A stretch of DNA of 60,421 nucleotides from Streptomyces coryli (lineage in GTDB: Bacteria > Actinomycetota > Actinomycetes > Streptomycetales > Streptomycetaceae), in the NCBI RefSeq assembly GCF_011044975.1, contig NZ_JAAKZV010000021.1, positions 1 to 60,421 on the forward strand, read 5' to 3'. Both the position numbers and the translations under genes were made by a program. Numbering within the stretch: position 1 is the stretch's first letter; every line of letters starts with the position of its first letter. The notes beneath the pieces were generated by a model. It saw only the letters and a list, made by a program, of their open reading frames with translations, did not search any database and was not told the origin of the DNA. Below, piece after piece: positions 39,585 through 55,524 of the stretch.

Positions 39585-40100
39585 CTAAGCCGACGAGGAC
39601 GCGACCATCGCCACGATCAGCAGGATGAAGGCCACCGTGCCGATCGCCAGATAGCCGATCACCATGCCGGCCACGGCCATGCCGTCGCCGCTCTCCCCCG
39701 TGCGCTTGATCTCGGCCCGCGCCTTATGGCCCAGGATCACCGCCGGAATGCAGGTGATGCCCACCATGGGCACCAGCGCCCCGCAGACGAGCGAAGCCAC
39801 CGCCGAGCTATTGGTGGGCGGGGCCGGGGTCGGCAGGAAGGTCTGAGGCACGGCAGGGGCCATCGGCGGGCCGAAGCCGCGCGGCGTCTGCGGGTGGTGA
39901 ATGCCCTGTGGCAGATCTCCCACGAGCAGGTGCAGCTCGCCATACGTCTGGGCCTTGTACGCACGCGTCATCCGCGTCTCGTACTCCGGCTGGGTGAGCC
40001 GCCCCTCAGCGAACCCGGCCTTGAGCACATCCACCGCCCGCTCGCGGTCCGCATGAGACACACGCATGGTGGGCGGACGCCCCTGATCCCACGGCTGCAT
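39585..40100 (-). CDS. DUF1707 and DUF4190 domain membrane protein
   Basis: A 171-residue protein. Residues about 12-64 match DUF1707 (MRVSHADRERAVDVLKAGFA, then QPEYETRMTRAYKAQTYGEL), a short domain of unknown role found at the N-terminus of many actinobacterial membrane proteins. A Pro-rich linker follows, then two hydrophobic segments (VASLVCGALVPMVGITCIPA and VAGMVIGYLAIGTVAFILLI) in the DUF4190 pattern. The start is uncertain: ATG 40100 is used here, but TTG 40106 sits eight bases after GGAGG, and ATG 40067 begins the domain. It lies alone between rpoC and the str promoter. Confidence 0.82.
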   Translation of the reverse strand: MQPWDQGRPPTMRVSHADRERAVDVLKAGFAEGRLTQPEYETRMTRAYKAQTYGELHLLVGDLPQGIHHPQTPRGFGPPMAPAVPQTFLPTPAPPTNSSAVASLVCGALVPMVGITCIPAVILGHKARAEIKRTGESGDGMAVAGMVIGYLAIGTVAFILLIVAMVASSSA

Positions 40101-40218
40101 GGACAAAGCAAGCACCTCCCCACCGAACGGCGCAGCAACGCACCTACACCATTGTGCTTGACGCGTGGCGCTTACGCCGAGTTCCCGGCCGTTACGGACC
40201 GGTGTAGCCCAGGAAACG

Positions 40219-40258
40219 CCGCAGGGCGGCCCTCCCGTACGGGAAGACCGCCCTGCGG
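40219..40258 (-). terminator. Terminator after rpoC
   Basis: CCGCAGGGCGG and CCGCCCTGCGG form an exact 11-bp stem; within the loop CCCGTACGGG is itself a palindrome. It begins 15 bp after the rpoC stop and marks the end of the rpoBC transcript. Confidence 0.85.
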
Positions 40259-40273
40259 TGCGTTCTGGACGCC

Positions 40274-44173
<3,900 letters not shown>

Positions 44174-44265
44174 TGTGTCGTCAATCCCTCTCAGGGTTGT
44201 GTCTAGATGGTCTGAACGGGGTCCGGGGGACGGGGGCTGCCGCTAGGGGCAACCCCCGAACCACG

Positions 44266-47751
<3,486 letters not shown>

Positions 47752-48240
47752 GAGGGGGTCCTTCCGAGGGCTCGGACTCACTACGCGCGTACCGGTCCCC
47801 CGGGCCGTACACACCGGACATCAGCCCTGGTCAGGGCGGACGCGACGGCAATGCATGACCTTGGGTATGCCCCTGGTGACGGGCAGGAGGCAGCTAACAG
47901 GCAGCGCAAAGGGTCAGTGTAGCCACTCGCCACACTGATGTCCAGAGCGGATTCTCGAGATCGGCTTCGGCAGAGCCAACCTCTCCCCTCTTCTGCTTCT
48001 ACGGCCCCTCTGCGGCCGGGCTGCGCCGCCGGGGCGGCCTGTTCGTACAAGGCCTTCCCACTCATCCATCGATCCATGCCTCGGATCCGGACCGATGTGA
48101 CGACCTGAGAATTGCGCGCTGCGTGCGGTTCGTCAAGGCCCCCCACTCCGGACAGGGTCTCCCGGAACGGCGAAGATCACCATACCTGTCGGGCCACACG
48201 GGGCAAGGAGCCCTGCTCGGCCGCGTTGCCGATACGCCGA
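47752..48240 (-). promoter_or_regulatory. rplL-rpoB intergenic region with rpoB promoter
   Basis: About 490 bp between the rplL terminator and rpoB with no gene that I can support. A candidate promoter is at 47916-47944: minus strand TGGACA, 17 bases, TACACT. It would give a leader of about 160 bases before the TTG start. The presence of its own promoter after a terminator suggests rpoBC can be made independently of rplJL, as is known in streptomycetes. Confidence 0.6.
47916..47944 (-). promoter_or_regulatory. Candidate rpoB promoter
   Basis: Minus strand TGGACA at 47944-47939 and TACACT at 47921-47916, with 17 bases between. Both boxes differ from consensus at few positions. The TACACT box is AT-richer than its surroundings. 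Confidence 0.6.
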
Positions 48241-48270
48241 AGGGCGACCACCCGGCTGGGTGATCGCCCT
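48241..48270 (-). terminator. Hairpin after rplL
   Basis: AGGGCGA.CACCC pairs with GGGTG.TCGCCCT, a 13-bp stem with one mismatch and a four-base loop, 85 bp after the rplL stop. Nearer to rplL, a CCGGGGGC / GCCCCCGG hairpin (48299-48316) adds another barrier. Confidence 0.8.
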
Positions 48271-48298
48271 GTGACGCTGTGCCCCCGACAGTGTTCTT

Positions 48299-48316
48299 CC
48301 GGGGGCGTGCCCCCGG
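48299..48316. repeat. GC-rich stem-loop downstream of rplL
   Basis: CCGGGGGC-gt-GCCCCCGG, an eight-base perfect stem with a two-base loop, followed on the plus strand by another C/G run. It belongs to the same type of dispersed hairpin as those at 18308 and 21068. Confidence 0.6.
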
Positions 48317-48354
48317 ACCCCCGGGGGCTCAGGAAGTGCTCAGGAGAGCTGAGG

Positions 48355-48741
48355 TCACTTGACCTCGACGGAGGCGCCGGCGCCCTCGAGGGACTCCTTG
48401 GCCTTCTCCGCGGCCTCCTTGGCAACCTTCTCCAGGACCGGCTTCGGGGTGCCGTCGACGAGGTCCTTGGCCTCCTTCAGACCCAGGGAGGTCAGCTCAC
48501 GCACGACCTTAATGACCTGGATCTTCTTGTCGCCGGCGCCGGTGAGGATGACGTCGAACTCGTCCTGCTCCTCGGCGGCCTCGGGGGCAGCGGCGCCACC
48601 GGCCGGGCCGGCGACGACGGCGGCCGGGGCGGCGGCCTCGACGTCGAACTTCTCCTCGAAGAGCTTCACGAACTCGGAGAGCTCGATGAGGGTCATCTCC
48701 TCGAACTGCGCGAGCAGGTCTTCCTGGCTGAGCTTCGCCAT
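48355..48741 (-). CDS. rplL: 50S ribosomal protein L7/L12 (bL12)
   Basis: The stalk protein that recruits translation factors, 128 residues. The N-terminal dimerisation part has [20 protein letters not shown], then an Ala/Pro/Gly-rich hinge (about 38-55), then the C-terminal domain [20 protein letters not shown] with the factor-binding [17 protein letters not shown]. It follows rplJ by 96 bp. Confidence 0.99.
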   Translation of the reverse strand: MAKLSQEDLLAQFEEMTLIELSEFVKLFEEKFDVEAAAPAAVVAGPAGGAAAPEAAEEQDEFDVILTGAGDKKIQVIKVVRELTSLGLKEAKDLVDGTPKPVLEKVAKEAAEKAKESLEGAGASVEVK

Positions 48742-48837
48742 GATGGGCGTCCTTCCATTAAGTCGGCTGGGGTGCCGGATGTGTGGTTCGGCGGGCTGAC
48801 TGTCCGGCCCGCTGGGTTGAGCGCGGAGTAGTGGGGA

Positions 48838-49368
48838 TTACTCCCCGGCACCGCCCTGCTCGACCTTGCTGCGAAGAGCGTCCGCGGTGCGGACCATCTT
48901 CGTGAGCGGGGCCTGGAAGGTCGCCGCGGCCTTGGCCATGGACGCCTTCATGCCACCTGCCAGCTTGGCCAGCAGCACCTCGCGGGACTCGAGGTCCGCA
49001 AGCTTCTTGATCTCGTCGGCGGACAGCGCCTTGCCGTCAAGGACACCGCCCTTGATGACGAGAGCGGGGTTGTCCTTGGCGAAGTCACGAAGACCCTTGG
49101 CCGCCGTAACCGGGTCACCGGTCACAAAGGCGACAGCGGTCGAGCCGATGAGGTGCTCGTCCAGCTCGTTGACCCCGGCCTCCTTGGCCGCGATCTTGGT
49201 CAGCGTGTTCTTCACCACACGGTACTGAGCGTTGTCGCCGAGCGAACGGCGCAGCTCCTTGAGCTGCGCAACGGACAGTCCGGTGTAAGCGGTCACGACA
49301 GCCGCGTTGGAGTTACGGAACTTCTCCGTGATCTCCTCGACTGCGTCGACCTTGTCGGGCGTCGCCAT
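48838..49368 (-). CDS. rplJ: 50S ribosomal protein L10 (uL10)
   Basis: Base of the L12 stalk, 176 residues. It has [40 protein letters not shown] and a C-terminal helix that binds L12 dimers ([20 protein letters not shown]). The ATG is preceded by GGAAGGAGG. L10-L12 is known in other bacteria to repress its own operon by binding the leader, and a matching leader is present here. Confidence 0.98.
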   Translation of the reverse strand: MATPDKVDAVEEITEKFRNSNAAVVTAYTGLSVAQLKELRRSLGDNAQYRVVKNTLTKIAAKEAGVNELDEHLIGSTAVAFVTGDPVTAAKGLRDFAKDNPALVIKGGVLDGKALSADEIKKLADLESREVLLAKLAGGMKASMAKAAATFQAPLTKMVRTADALRSKVEQGGAGE

Positions 49369-49369
49369 G

Positions 49370-49597
49370 AGCCTCGGCCTCCTTCCGGTGATGAGGACCG
49401 CTCGGAAGGGGCTGAAAAACGAAACGCCCCGGGCGCAGGCGCACGGGGCTGAACTCGGCCGTCATATCCGTAAAGACATGAGCCGGAAAGCTCTTCCACA
49501 GTCACCTGCGCGGGCCGTCCGCCTATAAGCGGATCCTTCGGCCGCCACGCCCGGGAGGGCAGGCAGCAACCAGCGGTCTTTGGCTTCTGTGGAAGAG
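49370..49597 (-). ncRNA. L10 (rplJ) leader, autoregulatory RNA
   Basis: On the minus strand CTCTTCCACAG-type arms (49587-49597 and 49491-49501) form an exact 11-bp outer stem that closes about 85 bases, within which lie shorter paired parts such as CCGCTTATAGGCGG (near 49530) and the segment GACCGCTGGTTGCTGCC. This architecture, an outer stem closing a domain with internal loops just upstream of rplJ, is that of the L10 leader known in Gram-positive and Gram-negative bacteria. I identified it from base pairing and position; the kink-turn itself I did not verify. A -10-like TACTCT (49594-49599) overlaps the outer stem, so the true promoter must lie further upstream. Confidence 0.75.
49415..49449 (-). 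terminator. Attenuator-like hairpin in the L10 leader
   Basis: GCCCCG and CGGGGC (49444-49449 and 49426-49431) enclose a 12-base loop and on the minus strand the sequence continues GTTTCGTTTTTC. It sits between the closed leader domain and the rplJ ribosome binding site, about 47 bases before the ATG, as expected for transcription attenuation. Confidence 0.7.
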
Positions 49598-49642
49598 TAC
49601 GCGAACTCCCCCCGGCCGGGCAAATTCACCCCGGGGCCGGAA

Positions 49643-50551
49643 TCAGCCCTGGCCCTGCAGCTCCGTGAAGTCCACGGTCTCGGCGGCCGGCGGCTCCTCG
49701 GCCGACACCTTGGTGCCGTAATCCGAGTAGTACGCCTCCATCCGGTACGGGCCCTGCTTGGTCTCGCCGGACTCCAGGCGCTTGATCATCAGGTCCTTGC
49801 CGTCCACCCAGATGTCGACCTTCTGCGTGGTGATGCCGGCGGACTTCAGCTGCCGCTCGACGGCCCGCAGCTGCTCCTCGGTGAGCTCCTTGGAGGACTT
49901 GCGGGTCATGTCGGCGACGTCCACGGTGCCCGCGTAATGCGTGGTCTTCACGCCCCGCACGGTCTCGGTGCCGACCCGCTTGACGTCCTTGGAGGCCAGC
50001 AGCAGCTTCACCGCCTGACCGGGGGTGGAGTTCTGCATCTGGTCCTTCATGTAGTCCCCGGAGGGGCCCATGAACTTCGACAGGTCGTCGTAGCCGTAGC
50101 GGATCCAGCTCTTGTCCGGGAAGCGGCTCTGGAAGGCGCCCTCGACCTGCGCGTAGTACGCGTCCGGGAGATAGCGGGCCGGCAGCACGCCGTCCGCGTC
50201 GATCGCCTTCGTCGCCTGGGCCATGCTGCCGCCGGTGTACGTCACCGTGGCGGTGCCGGTGGTGCCGTCCGACCAGTCCAGGGCGCCGTCGTTCTTCGTG
50301 GCCAGGGCGCTGCCCATGGTCATGGTGGAGGTGAACTTCGAGGAGTTCGCGCCCGCGGTCTTCTCGTCCACCGTCTTCAGCGCGGCGATCGGGCTCAGCT
50401 TCTGGGCGCCCTCGCCGATGCCCTTGGCGCCCCGGTCCTTCTTCCCGGAGCCGCCGCCGACGCCGTCGCCACCGCAGGCCGCCGCCCCGGCGAGCAGCGC
50501 CGCCATCGCTATCGCGACGCCGGTGCGCCGTGCCATCCGCTGCACTGTCAT
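49643..50551 (-). CDS. LppX/LprG-like (LolA-fold) lipoprotein, paralogue 1
   Basis: A 302-residue predicted lipoprotein. The signal peptide MARRTGVAIAMAALLAGAAAC ends in a lipobox cysteine. After a Gly/Lys linker, the domain (about 60-300) matches the LppX_LprAFG pattern seen in actinobacterial proteins that bind or move lipids between membrane and cell wall: TASLALATKNDG-like strand region, VRGVKTTHYAGTVDVADM, KVDIWVDGKDLMIKRLESGE and MEAYYSDYGTKVSAEEPPAA. The start ATG 50551 overlaps the stop of the preceding gene by one base. It is the last of three paralogues in a row before rplJ. Confidence 0.82.
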   Translation of the reverse strand: MTVQRMARRTGVAIAMAALLAGAAACGGDGVGGGSGKKDRGAKGIGEGAQKLSPIAALKTVDEKTAGANSSKFTSTMTMGSALATKNDGALDWSDGTTGTATVTYTGGSMAQATKAIDADGVLPARYLPDAYYAQVEGAFQSRFPDKSWIRYGYDDLSKFMGPSGDYMKDQMQNSTPGQAVKLLLASKDVKRVGTETVRGVKTTHYAGTVDVADMTRKSSKELTEEQLRAVERQLKSAGITTQKVDIWVDGKDLMIKRLESGETKQGPYRMEAYYSDYGTKVSAEEPPAAETVDFTELQGQG

Positions 50552-51438
50552 CAGCTCTCGCCGCCCATTTCCTTGCTCAGGTCCATGACCTCGGCGGCGG
50601 GCGGGGCCGTGATGCTCACCGGCTTGTTGATCTCGCCGAAGGTCATCGTGACGTCCATCGGGCCCTTGTTCGTCTTGCCGGAGGTGCGGAACTGCTTGGT
50701 CATGTCGTTCTCGTCGATCCACATGTCCATCGACAGCTGGTCGAGGCCGAGCTCGCGGAATTCCTTGAGCTTCTTCTTCTTGCGCTCGCGCTCGGCCGCG
50801 TCCGCTTCCTTGATGCTGTCCTCGAGCTGGTCGAGCGTGAGGGTGCCGGAGTAGTGCGTGGTGGCGACGCCGTCGATCTTCTCTTCGCCGACCTTCTTCA
50901 GGCCCTCGGCCTGGAGCATGTCCTCGACGTCCTTGCTCGGGTCCTCCTGGGCGGCGCTGCCGCCGAGGGCCGAGCCCGCGCCCGGCTTGCCGCCGTCCGC
51001 GCCCAGCTCCGAGAGGTCGAACTTCATCCAGCGCTTGCCGTCCATCTCGGCGGCCGCCGCTTCGCCGCTGCTCATGTACATGGCCTCATCGACCATCCGC
51101 AGCTCGAACCTGCCGCCCTCCGCACCCCCGCTGATCTGCATCTTCATCCGCATCGCGGCGGGCTTGCGGGTCATCGCGGCATCGCCGGTGAAGGTGCCCT
51201 CGCCGGGCGCGGTGCCGCGCATCCGGAAGGTCATCGAGTCGATCTTCCGCTGCTTCGTCACCGCCTTCTTGATGGCCACGGCGGGCGTCACCTCGGCAGG
51301 CTTGCCGCCCGTCCCGCCCGCTTTCGAGCCGCCGGAGCCGGACCCCGTACCACCGTCGGAGCCGCAGGCGACGGCGCCGCCGAGCAGCACGGCGCTGAGC
51401 AGCGCCGCGGACGCGCGGACGCGCAGGGCGTTGGACAT
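50551..51438 (-). CDS. LppX/LprG-like lipoprotein, paralogue 2
   Basis: A 295-residue predicted lipoprotein, start ATG 51438 after GGGGGGA. The signal peptide ends VLLGGAVAC. It shares with its neighbours the order TASLF-like strands, KIDGVATTHYSGTLTLDQLE, LSMDMWIDENDMTKQFRTSG and MTFGEINKPVSITAPPAAEV. An unusual basic helix, KEADAAERERKKKKLKEFRE, lies in the middle, absent from paralogues 1 and 3. Its stop overlaps the start of paralogue 1 (TGATG), so the two are translated together. Confidence 0.82.
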   Translation of the reverse strand: MSNALRVRASAALLSAVLLGGAVACGSDGGTGSGSGGSKAGGTGGKPAEVTPAVAIKKAVTKQRKIDSMTFRMRGTAPGEGTFTGDAAMTRKPAAMRMKMQISGGAEGGRFELRMVDEAMYMSSGEAAAAEMDGKRWMKFDLSELGADGGKPGAGSALGGSAAQEDPSKDVEDMLQAEGLKKVGEEKIDGVATTHYSGTLTLDQLEDSIKEADAAERERKKKKLKEFRELGLDQLSMDMWIDENDMTKQFRTSGKTNKGPMDVTMTFGEINKPVSITAPPAAEVMDLSKEMGGES

Positions 51439-51517
51439 GATCCCCCCACAGGAACGTATGAACGAGTGAGAAAAGACCATATCCCACGCCCCGCGCGGCG
51501 CAGCGGGACTCAGCGGC

Positions 51518-52444
51518 TCAGCCGCCCTGCTGCTGGGCCTTCTTCAGCATCTCCATGAGGTCGACGGTGTCGGTCGCCGCCGGCGCCTGGGCGTTCACCT
51601 TCGCGCCCCAGTCGGAGAAGCGCATCTGGACCGAGGTGGGGCCCTGGGTGGTGTTGTACGACTGCTTGAACTGGACCGGGTACTGGTCGCCGTCCACCCA
51701 CACGTCGACGTTGTACTTCTCGACGCCCTGCTTCTTCATGGCGTCGACCAGCTGCTTGCGCTCGGCCTTGCTGAGGTACTCCAGGCTGCCGTTCTGCTTC
51801 GCGGCCTGCTCCAGCGAGACGGTGCCCTTGTAGTGGGTGGCCTGGACTCCGGCGACCTCGCCGGAGCCGACCTTCTTGATGTCCGGGGAGTCCAGGAACA
51901 TCGCCATCTGCTTGGCCGGGTCCTGGTTCTTGCCCTGCTCGTCCAGGCCGCCGGTGATCGCGTCGGCCATGGACTTGTCGCCGGACTGCTCGGCGACCGC
52001 CTTCGGATCGATCTTGATCCAGTGCTTGCCGTCCAGCTGCTTGGCGGCTTCCGCGCCGCCGTTCATGTACATCACGTCGTCGACCATGACCATCCGGGCC
52101 GACTTCAGGCCGCCGGAGCCGCCGCCCATGGCGGAGCCGCTGAGGGTCATGTCCATCTCCAGCGGGTCCCAGCTCATCACGCCGGAGGACTTCATGCTGC
52201 CGCCCGCGCCCGCGGCGCTGGGGACCTTCATGGTCATCTCGAACTTGGCCGACTTGGCCTCGGTCGTCTTCTTCGCGGCGGCCTCGATCGCGGCGGCCGG
52301 GGCGACCTTGGCCGCTCCCCCGCCGGCCTTGGACCCGCCATTGGCGTCGTCCTTCTTGTCGTCGCCGCCGCAGCCCGCCACGGCGGCCAGGGCGAACGCG
52401 ACCGCGCCGAGGGCGGCTCCGCCACGTATGAATTTGGTGCGCAT
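51518..52444 (-). CDS. LppX/LprG-like lipoprotein, paralogue 3
   Basis: A 308-residue predicted lipoprotein with signal peptide MRTKFIRGGAALGAVAFALA ending AVAGC. It has VAGVQATHYKGTVSLEQAAK, KYNVDVWVDGDQYPVQFKQS and MRFSDWGAKVNAQAPAATDT, aligned with the other two. It is first in the row, 79 bp upstream of paralogue 2. Conserved Asp-Gly in the VDGD segment and the APPA/APAA C-terminal motif are common to all three, which strongly suggests local gene duplication. Confidence 0.82.
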   Translation of the reverse strand: MRTKFIRGGAALGAVAFALAAVAGCGGDDKKDDANGGSKAGGGAAKVAPAAAIEAAAKKTTEAKSAKFEMTMKVPSAAGAGGSMKSSGVMSWDPLEMDMTLSGSAMGGGSGGLKSARMVMVDDVMYMNGGAEAAKQLDGKHWIKIDPKAVAEQSGDKSMADAITGGLDEQGKNQDPAKQMAMFLDSPDIKKVGSGEVAGVQATHYKGTVSLEQAAKQNGSLEYLSKAERKQLVDAMKKQGVEKYNVDVWVDGDQYPVQFKQSYNTTQGPTSVQMRFSDWGAKVNAQAPAATDTVDLMEMLKKAQQQGG

Positions 52445-52513
52445 GGTGTCCCTTCCCCCCGCTTCGGTTACGGGAAAGGCCCCACGCTAATGCACTGCCC
52501 GCACACCCGAAAC

Positions 52514-52560
52514 GACCGGACCCGGCAACCCCTGCCGAAGCAGGGTTGCCGGGTCCGGTC
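52514..52560 (-). terminator. Terminator after rplA
   Basis: A 21-bp stem, GACCGGACCCGGCAACCC.TGC against its complement with a single bulged C, closes a four-base loop. It lies 17 bp after the rplA stop and ends the rplK-rplA transcript before the lipoprotein genes. Confidence 0.9.
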
Positions 52561-52577
52561 GCGAAATCTGGCGTCCG

Positions 52578-53294
52578 TCAGACCGCCGCGTCCTCGTTGA
52601 GGAGGTTGCGGGTGCGGTTGGCGTCCAGCGGAATGCCGGGGCCCATCGTGGTGGTGATGGTGGCCTTCTTGATGTACCGGCCCTTCGCCGCAGACGGCTT
52701 CAGACGGTTGATCTCCTCCAGCGCTGCCGCGTAGTTCTCCACCAGCTTGGTCTCGTCGAAGGAGACCTTGCCGATGATGAAGTGCAGGTTGGAGTGCTTG
52801 TCGGTACGGAACTCGATCTTGCCGCCCTTGATCTCGGTCACGGCCTTGGCCACGTCCGGGGTCACGGTGCCGGTCTTCGGGTTCGGCATCAGACCACGCG
52901 GACCGAGCACGCGGCCGAGGCGGCCGACCTTGCCCATCAGGTCCGGGGTGGCGACGACGGCGTCGAAGTCCAGACGGCCCTTGGAAACCTCGTCGATGAG
53001 CTCGTCGGCGCCGACGATGTCGGCTCCGGCGGCCTCCGCGGCCGCAGCACGGTCGCCGGTCGCGAAGACCAGGACCCGGGCGGTCTTACCGGTGCCGTGC
53101 GGAAGGTTCACGGTGCCGCGGACCATCTGGTCGGCCTTGCGCGGGTCGATGCCCAGGCGGAAGGCGACCTCGACGGTGCCGTCGAACTTCGTGGCGGAGG
53201 TTTCCTTGGCGAGGCGGATGGCCTCGAGGGGGGCGTACTGCCGCTCCCGGTCGATCTTTGCGTCGCCGGTGCGGAGAGTCTTGCTGCGCTTCAC
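52578..53294 (-). CDS. rplA: 50S ribosomal protein L1 (uL1)
   Basis: Forms the mobile L1 stalk by the E site. The 238-residue protein has [40 protein letters not shown] and the [20 protein letters not shown] motif. In other bacteria L1 represses its own rplK-rplA operon by binding an mRNA site before rplK. It follows rplK by 92 bp. Confidence 0.98.
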   Translation of the reverse strand: MKRSKTLRTGDAKIDRERQYAPLEAIRLAKETSATKFDGTVEVAFRLGIDPRKADQMVRGTVNLPHGTGKTARVLVFATGDRAAAAEAAGADIVGADELIDEVSKGRLDFDAVVATPDLMGKVGRLGRVLGPRGLMPNPKTGTVTPDVAKAVTEIKGGKIEFRTDKHSNLHFIIGKVSFDETKLVENYAAALEEINRLKPSAAKGRYIKKATITTTMGPGIPLDANRTRNLLNEDAAV

Positions 53295-53386
53295 TGCAGT
53301 CTCCTGTGTCGTGTGGAGTCGTGGTGCGGGCCAGCGCGTGGCCCTTCCACGGGGTGTGGCGTGAGGGGGTCAGCCCTCGGGGGGCG

Positions 53387-53821
53387 TCAGCCCTCGACCG
53401 TGATGCCCATGGAGCGGGCGGTGCCAGCGATGATCTTCGACGCGGCGTCGATGTCGTTGGCGTTCAGGTCGGGCATCTTGGTCTCGGCGATCTCCTTGAC
53501 CTGGGCAGCCGTGATCTTGGCGACCTTGGTCTTGTGCGGCTCGCCGGAGCCCTTGTCCACACCAGCGGCCTTGAGGATCATCCGCGAGGCCGGCGGAGTC
53601 TTGGTGATGAAGGTGAAGGAACGGTCCTCGTAGACCGTGATCTCCACCGGGATCACCCAGCCACGCTGCGACTCGGTCGCGGCGTTGTAGGCCTTGCAGA
53701 ACTCCATGATGTTGACGCCGTGCTGACCCAGCGCCGGGCCGACCGGCGGAGCCGGGTTGGCGGCGCCGGCCTGGATCTGGAGCTTGATCAGCCCCGTGAC
53801 CTTCTTCTTCTTGGGAGGCAT
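53387..53821 (-). CDS. rplK: 50S ribosomal protein L11 (uL11)
   Basis: GTPase-centre protein, target site of thiostrepton together with 23S rRNA. It is 144 residues with [37 protein letters not shown] and [18 protein letters not shown]. It follows nusG after a strong hairpin, so it may have its own promoter. Confidence 0.98.
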
Positions 53822-53928
53822 GCTCTCTCCGGGTCCTTGAATAGAGAGGGTTTCGGCCTCGATCCGTCATCCGGATGGAGGCATACCGCACCACGATAGC
53901 TGTTCATGGTGCGAGTCCTGAAACCGCG

Positions 53929-53963
53929 CAGGTCAGGAGGGCTGCAGCAGCCCGCCTGACCTG
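53929..53963 (-). terminator. Terminator after nusG
   Basis: CAGGTCAGG and CCTGACCTG form a nine-base stem with a further GGCTG / CAGCC stem inside. It starts 19 bp after the nusG stop and separates secE-nusG from rplK-rplA. Confidence 0.8.
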
Positions 53964-53982
53964 GTCGGAAGTGTGTGTTCGA

Positions 53983-54843
53983 TCAGTTCTTCTGGATCTG
54001 GTCGAAGCTCAGCTCGACCGGGGTCTCCCGGCCGAAGATCTCGACGAGGCCCTTGACCTTCTTCGAGTCGGCGTTGATCTCGTTGATCGTGGCCTGGAGG
54101 GTGGCGAACGGGCCGTCCGTGACCGTGACCGAGTCGCCGACCTCGAAGTCCAGCACCTGGACCTCGACCTTGCGGGCCGGAGCCGGCTTGCCCTCGGCCT
54201 CGGCGGCCTCGCGGGCGGCCTTCTCCTCGGCCTCCGGGGCGAGCATCTTGACGATCTCGTCCAGGGTCAGCGGGTACGGGTCGTAGGCATTGCCGACGAA
54301 GCCGGTGACGCCCGGGGTGTTGCGGACGACGCCCCACGACTCGTTCGTCAGGTCCATGCGGACGAGGACGTAGCCGGGGAGCTTGTTCTGCCGGACGTTC
54401 TTGCGCTCGCCGTTCTTGATGACGGCGATCTCTTCCTCGGGGACCTCGGCCTGGTAGATGAAGTCCTCGACGTTGAGCGAGACGGCGCGCTGCTCGAGGT
54501 TGGCCTTCACGCGCTTCTCGTAGCCCGCGTACGTGTGGATCACGTACCAGTCGCCGGGCAGCCCGCGCAGCTCATTGCGGAGCGCGGCGATCGGGTCGAC
54601 CTGCTCCTCAGTGGCTTCCTCGGCCTCGATCTCGGCTTCTACGGCCTCGTCCTCGGCGTCGTCGACGTCATTGCCGCCGTCGGCCTCGACCTGGACGGCG
54701 GCCTCCTCGGCAGCCTCGCCGGCCTCGAGGTCGGCAGCCTCAGCCTCATCCGGCTCCTCGGCGTCCGCCGCCTCGACGATGTCCAGCTCGTCCTCAGTGG
54801 ACTCGGCCGGCTCGATCGCCTCGTTCAGGTTCGGGTCAGACAC
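53983..54843 (-). CDS. nusG: Transcription elongation/termination factor NusG
   Basis: Couples RNA polymerase to ribosome or Rho. The NGN domain (about residues 95-205) has [20 protein letters not shown] and [20 protein letters not shown], and the KOW domain (about 230-286) has [20 protein letters not shown]. The first roughly 90 residues are a very acidic, Ala-rich extension ([20 protein letters not shown]) of the kind seen in streptomycete NusG. It follows secE by 68 bp. Confidence 0.98.
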   Translation of the reverse strand: MSDPNLNEAIEPAESTEDELDIVEAADAEEPDEAEAADLEAGEAAEEAAVQVEADGGNDVDDAEDEAVEAEIEAEEATEEQVDPIAALRNELRGLPGDWYVIHTYAGYEKRVKANLEQRAVSLNVEDFIYQAEVPEEEIAVIKNGERKNVRQNKLPGYVLVRMDLTNESWGVVRNTPGVTGFVGNAYDPYPLTLDEIVKMLAPEAEEKAAREAAEAEGKPAPARKVEVQVLDFEVGDSVTVTDGPFATLQATINEINADSKKVKGLVEIFGRETPVELSFDQIQKN

Positions 54844-54911
54844 GGTGGCTGCTTCTTCCTGCGCTTCTCAAATGGGGTCCGTACGCGCGGGGCGAACCGG
54901 TCGAAACCGGC

Positions 54912-55190
54912 TCAGCCGAAGACGTACTTCATAGCTTCGGTGAAACCGTAGTCAATCACGGTCACAATGCCGATGACGATGACGACGAAGATGATCACCA
55001 CGGTCGTGTACGTGGACAGCTGGTGCCGGGTCGGCCAGACGACCTTCCGCAGCTCCGCGATGATCTGGCGGTAGAAGAGCCCGAGGCGGCCGAGCGGGCC
55101 TTTCTTGCCGCGCTTACCGCCGCGGCGGGCCTGCTTGCTATCGCCGTCAGGGCGCTCAGGCGTTGCGGTGGAGCCGATGGCTTCCGTCAC
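54912..55190 (-). CDS. secE: Protein translocase subunit SecE
   Basis: Small Sec channel subunit, 92 residues. The basic N-terminal part (SKQARRGGKRGKKGPLGRLG) is followed by the conserved cytoplasmic helix FYRQIIAELRKVVWPTRHQL and one membrane helix, TTVVIIFVVIVIGIVTVIDY. It lies 92 bp after the tRNA-Trp gene on the same strand. Confidence 0.97.
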   Translation of the reverse strand: MTEAIGSTATPERPDGDSKQARRGGKRGKKGPLGRLGLFYRQIIAELRKVVWPTRHQLSTYTTVVIIFVVIVIGIVTVIDYGFTEAMKYVFG

Positions 55191-55282
55191 TCGTCCTCAC
55201 CTGAAATCCCGGGTCGTGGCCGTGCCGCGCCCGGTACGAGCCGCACGGCGCATCGCTTCATCATCTGCATCTACGTGTGTAG

Positions 55283-55355
55283 CAGGGCCGGAGGGACTTG
55301 AACCCCCAACCGCTGGTTTTGGAGACCAGTGCTCTACCAATTGAGCTACGACCCT
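55283..55355 (-). tRNA. tRNA-Trp (CCA)
   Basis: A 73-base gene read on the minus strand. The acceptor stem AGGGTCG / CGGCCCT (with one G-U pair) and discriminator G close the molecule. The D arm contains AGCTCAATTGGTAGAGC, the anticodon arm CTGGTCTCCAAAACCAG has anticodon CCA, and the T arm is GGGGGTTCAAGTCCCTC. No CCA is encoded at the 3' end directly after the discriminator. Its place just before secE-nusG is standard in actinobacteria. A -10-like TAGGTT lies about 20 bases upstream. Confidence 0.98.
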
Positions 55356-55524
55356 TTGAGCTCCCCAACCTACCGCATCCCGCCGTATGTGCAGTTGAGC
55401 ACGCAAGCGAAGCCCGGTGGTGAGGGCACGAGGGAAGAGTGTACGTGCTGCGTGGGCCCGCGTCGAACGCATCCCCCGGTAACTGGTGTGCCAGGCCCCG
55501 CACGGGTCTGAAACGATGGGCCCC

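Noticed and set aside
49594-49623. Promoter TTGCCC-18-TACTCT for rplJ
   Set aside because: Its -10 box overlaps the 5' arm of the exact 11-bp outer stem of the L10 leader; if used, the stem could not form. Both cannot be right and the stem is the stronger signal.
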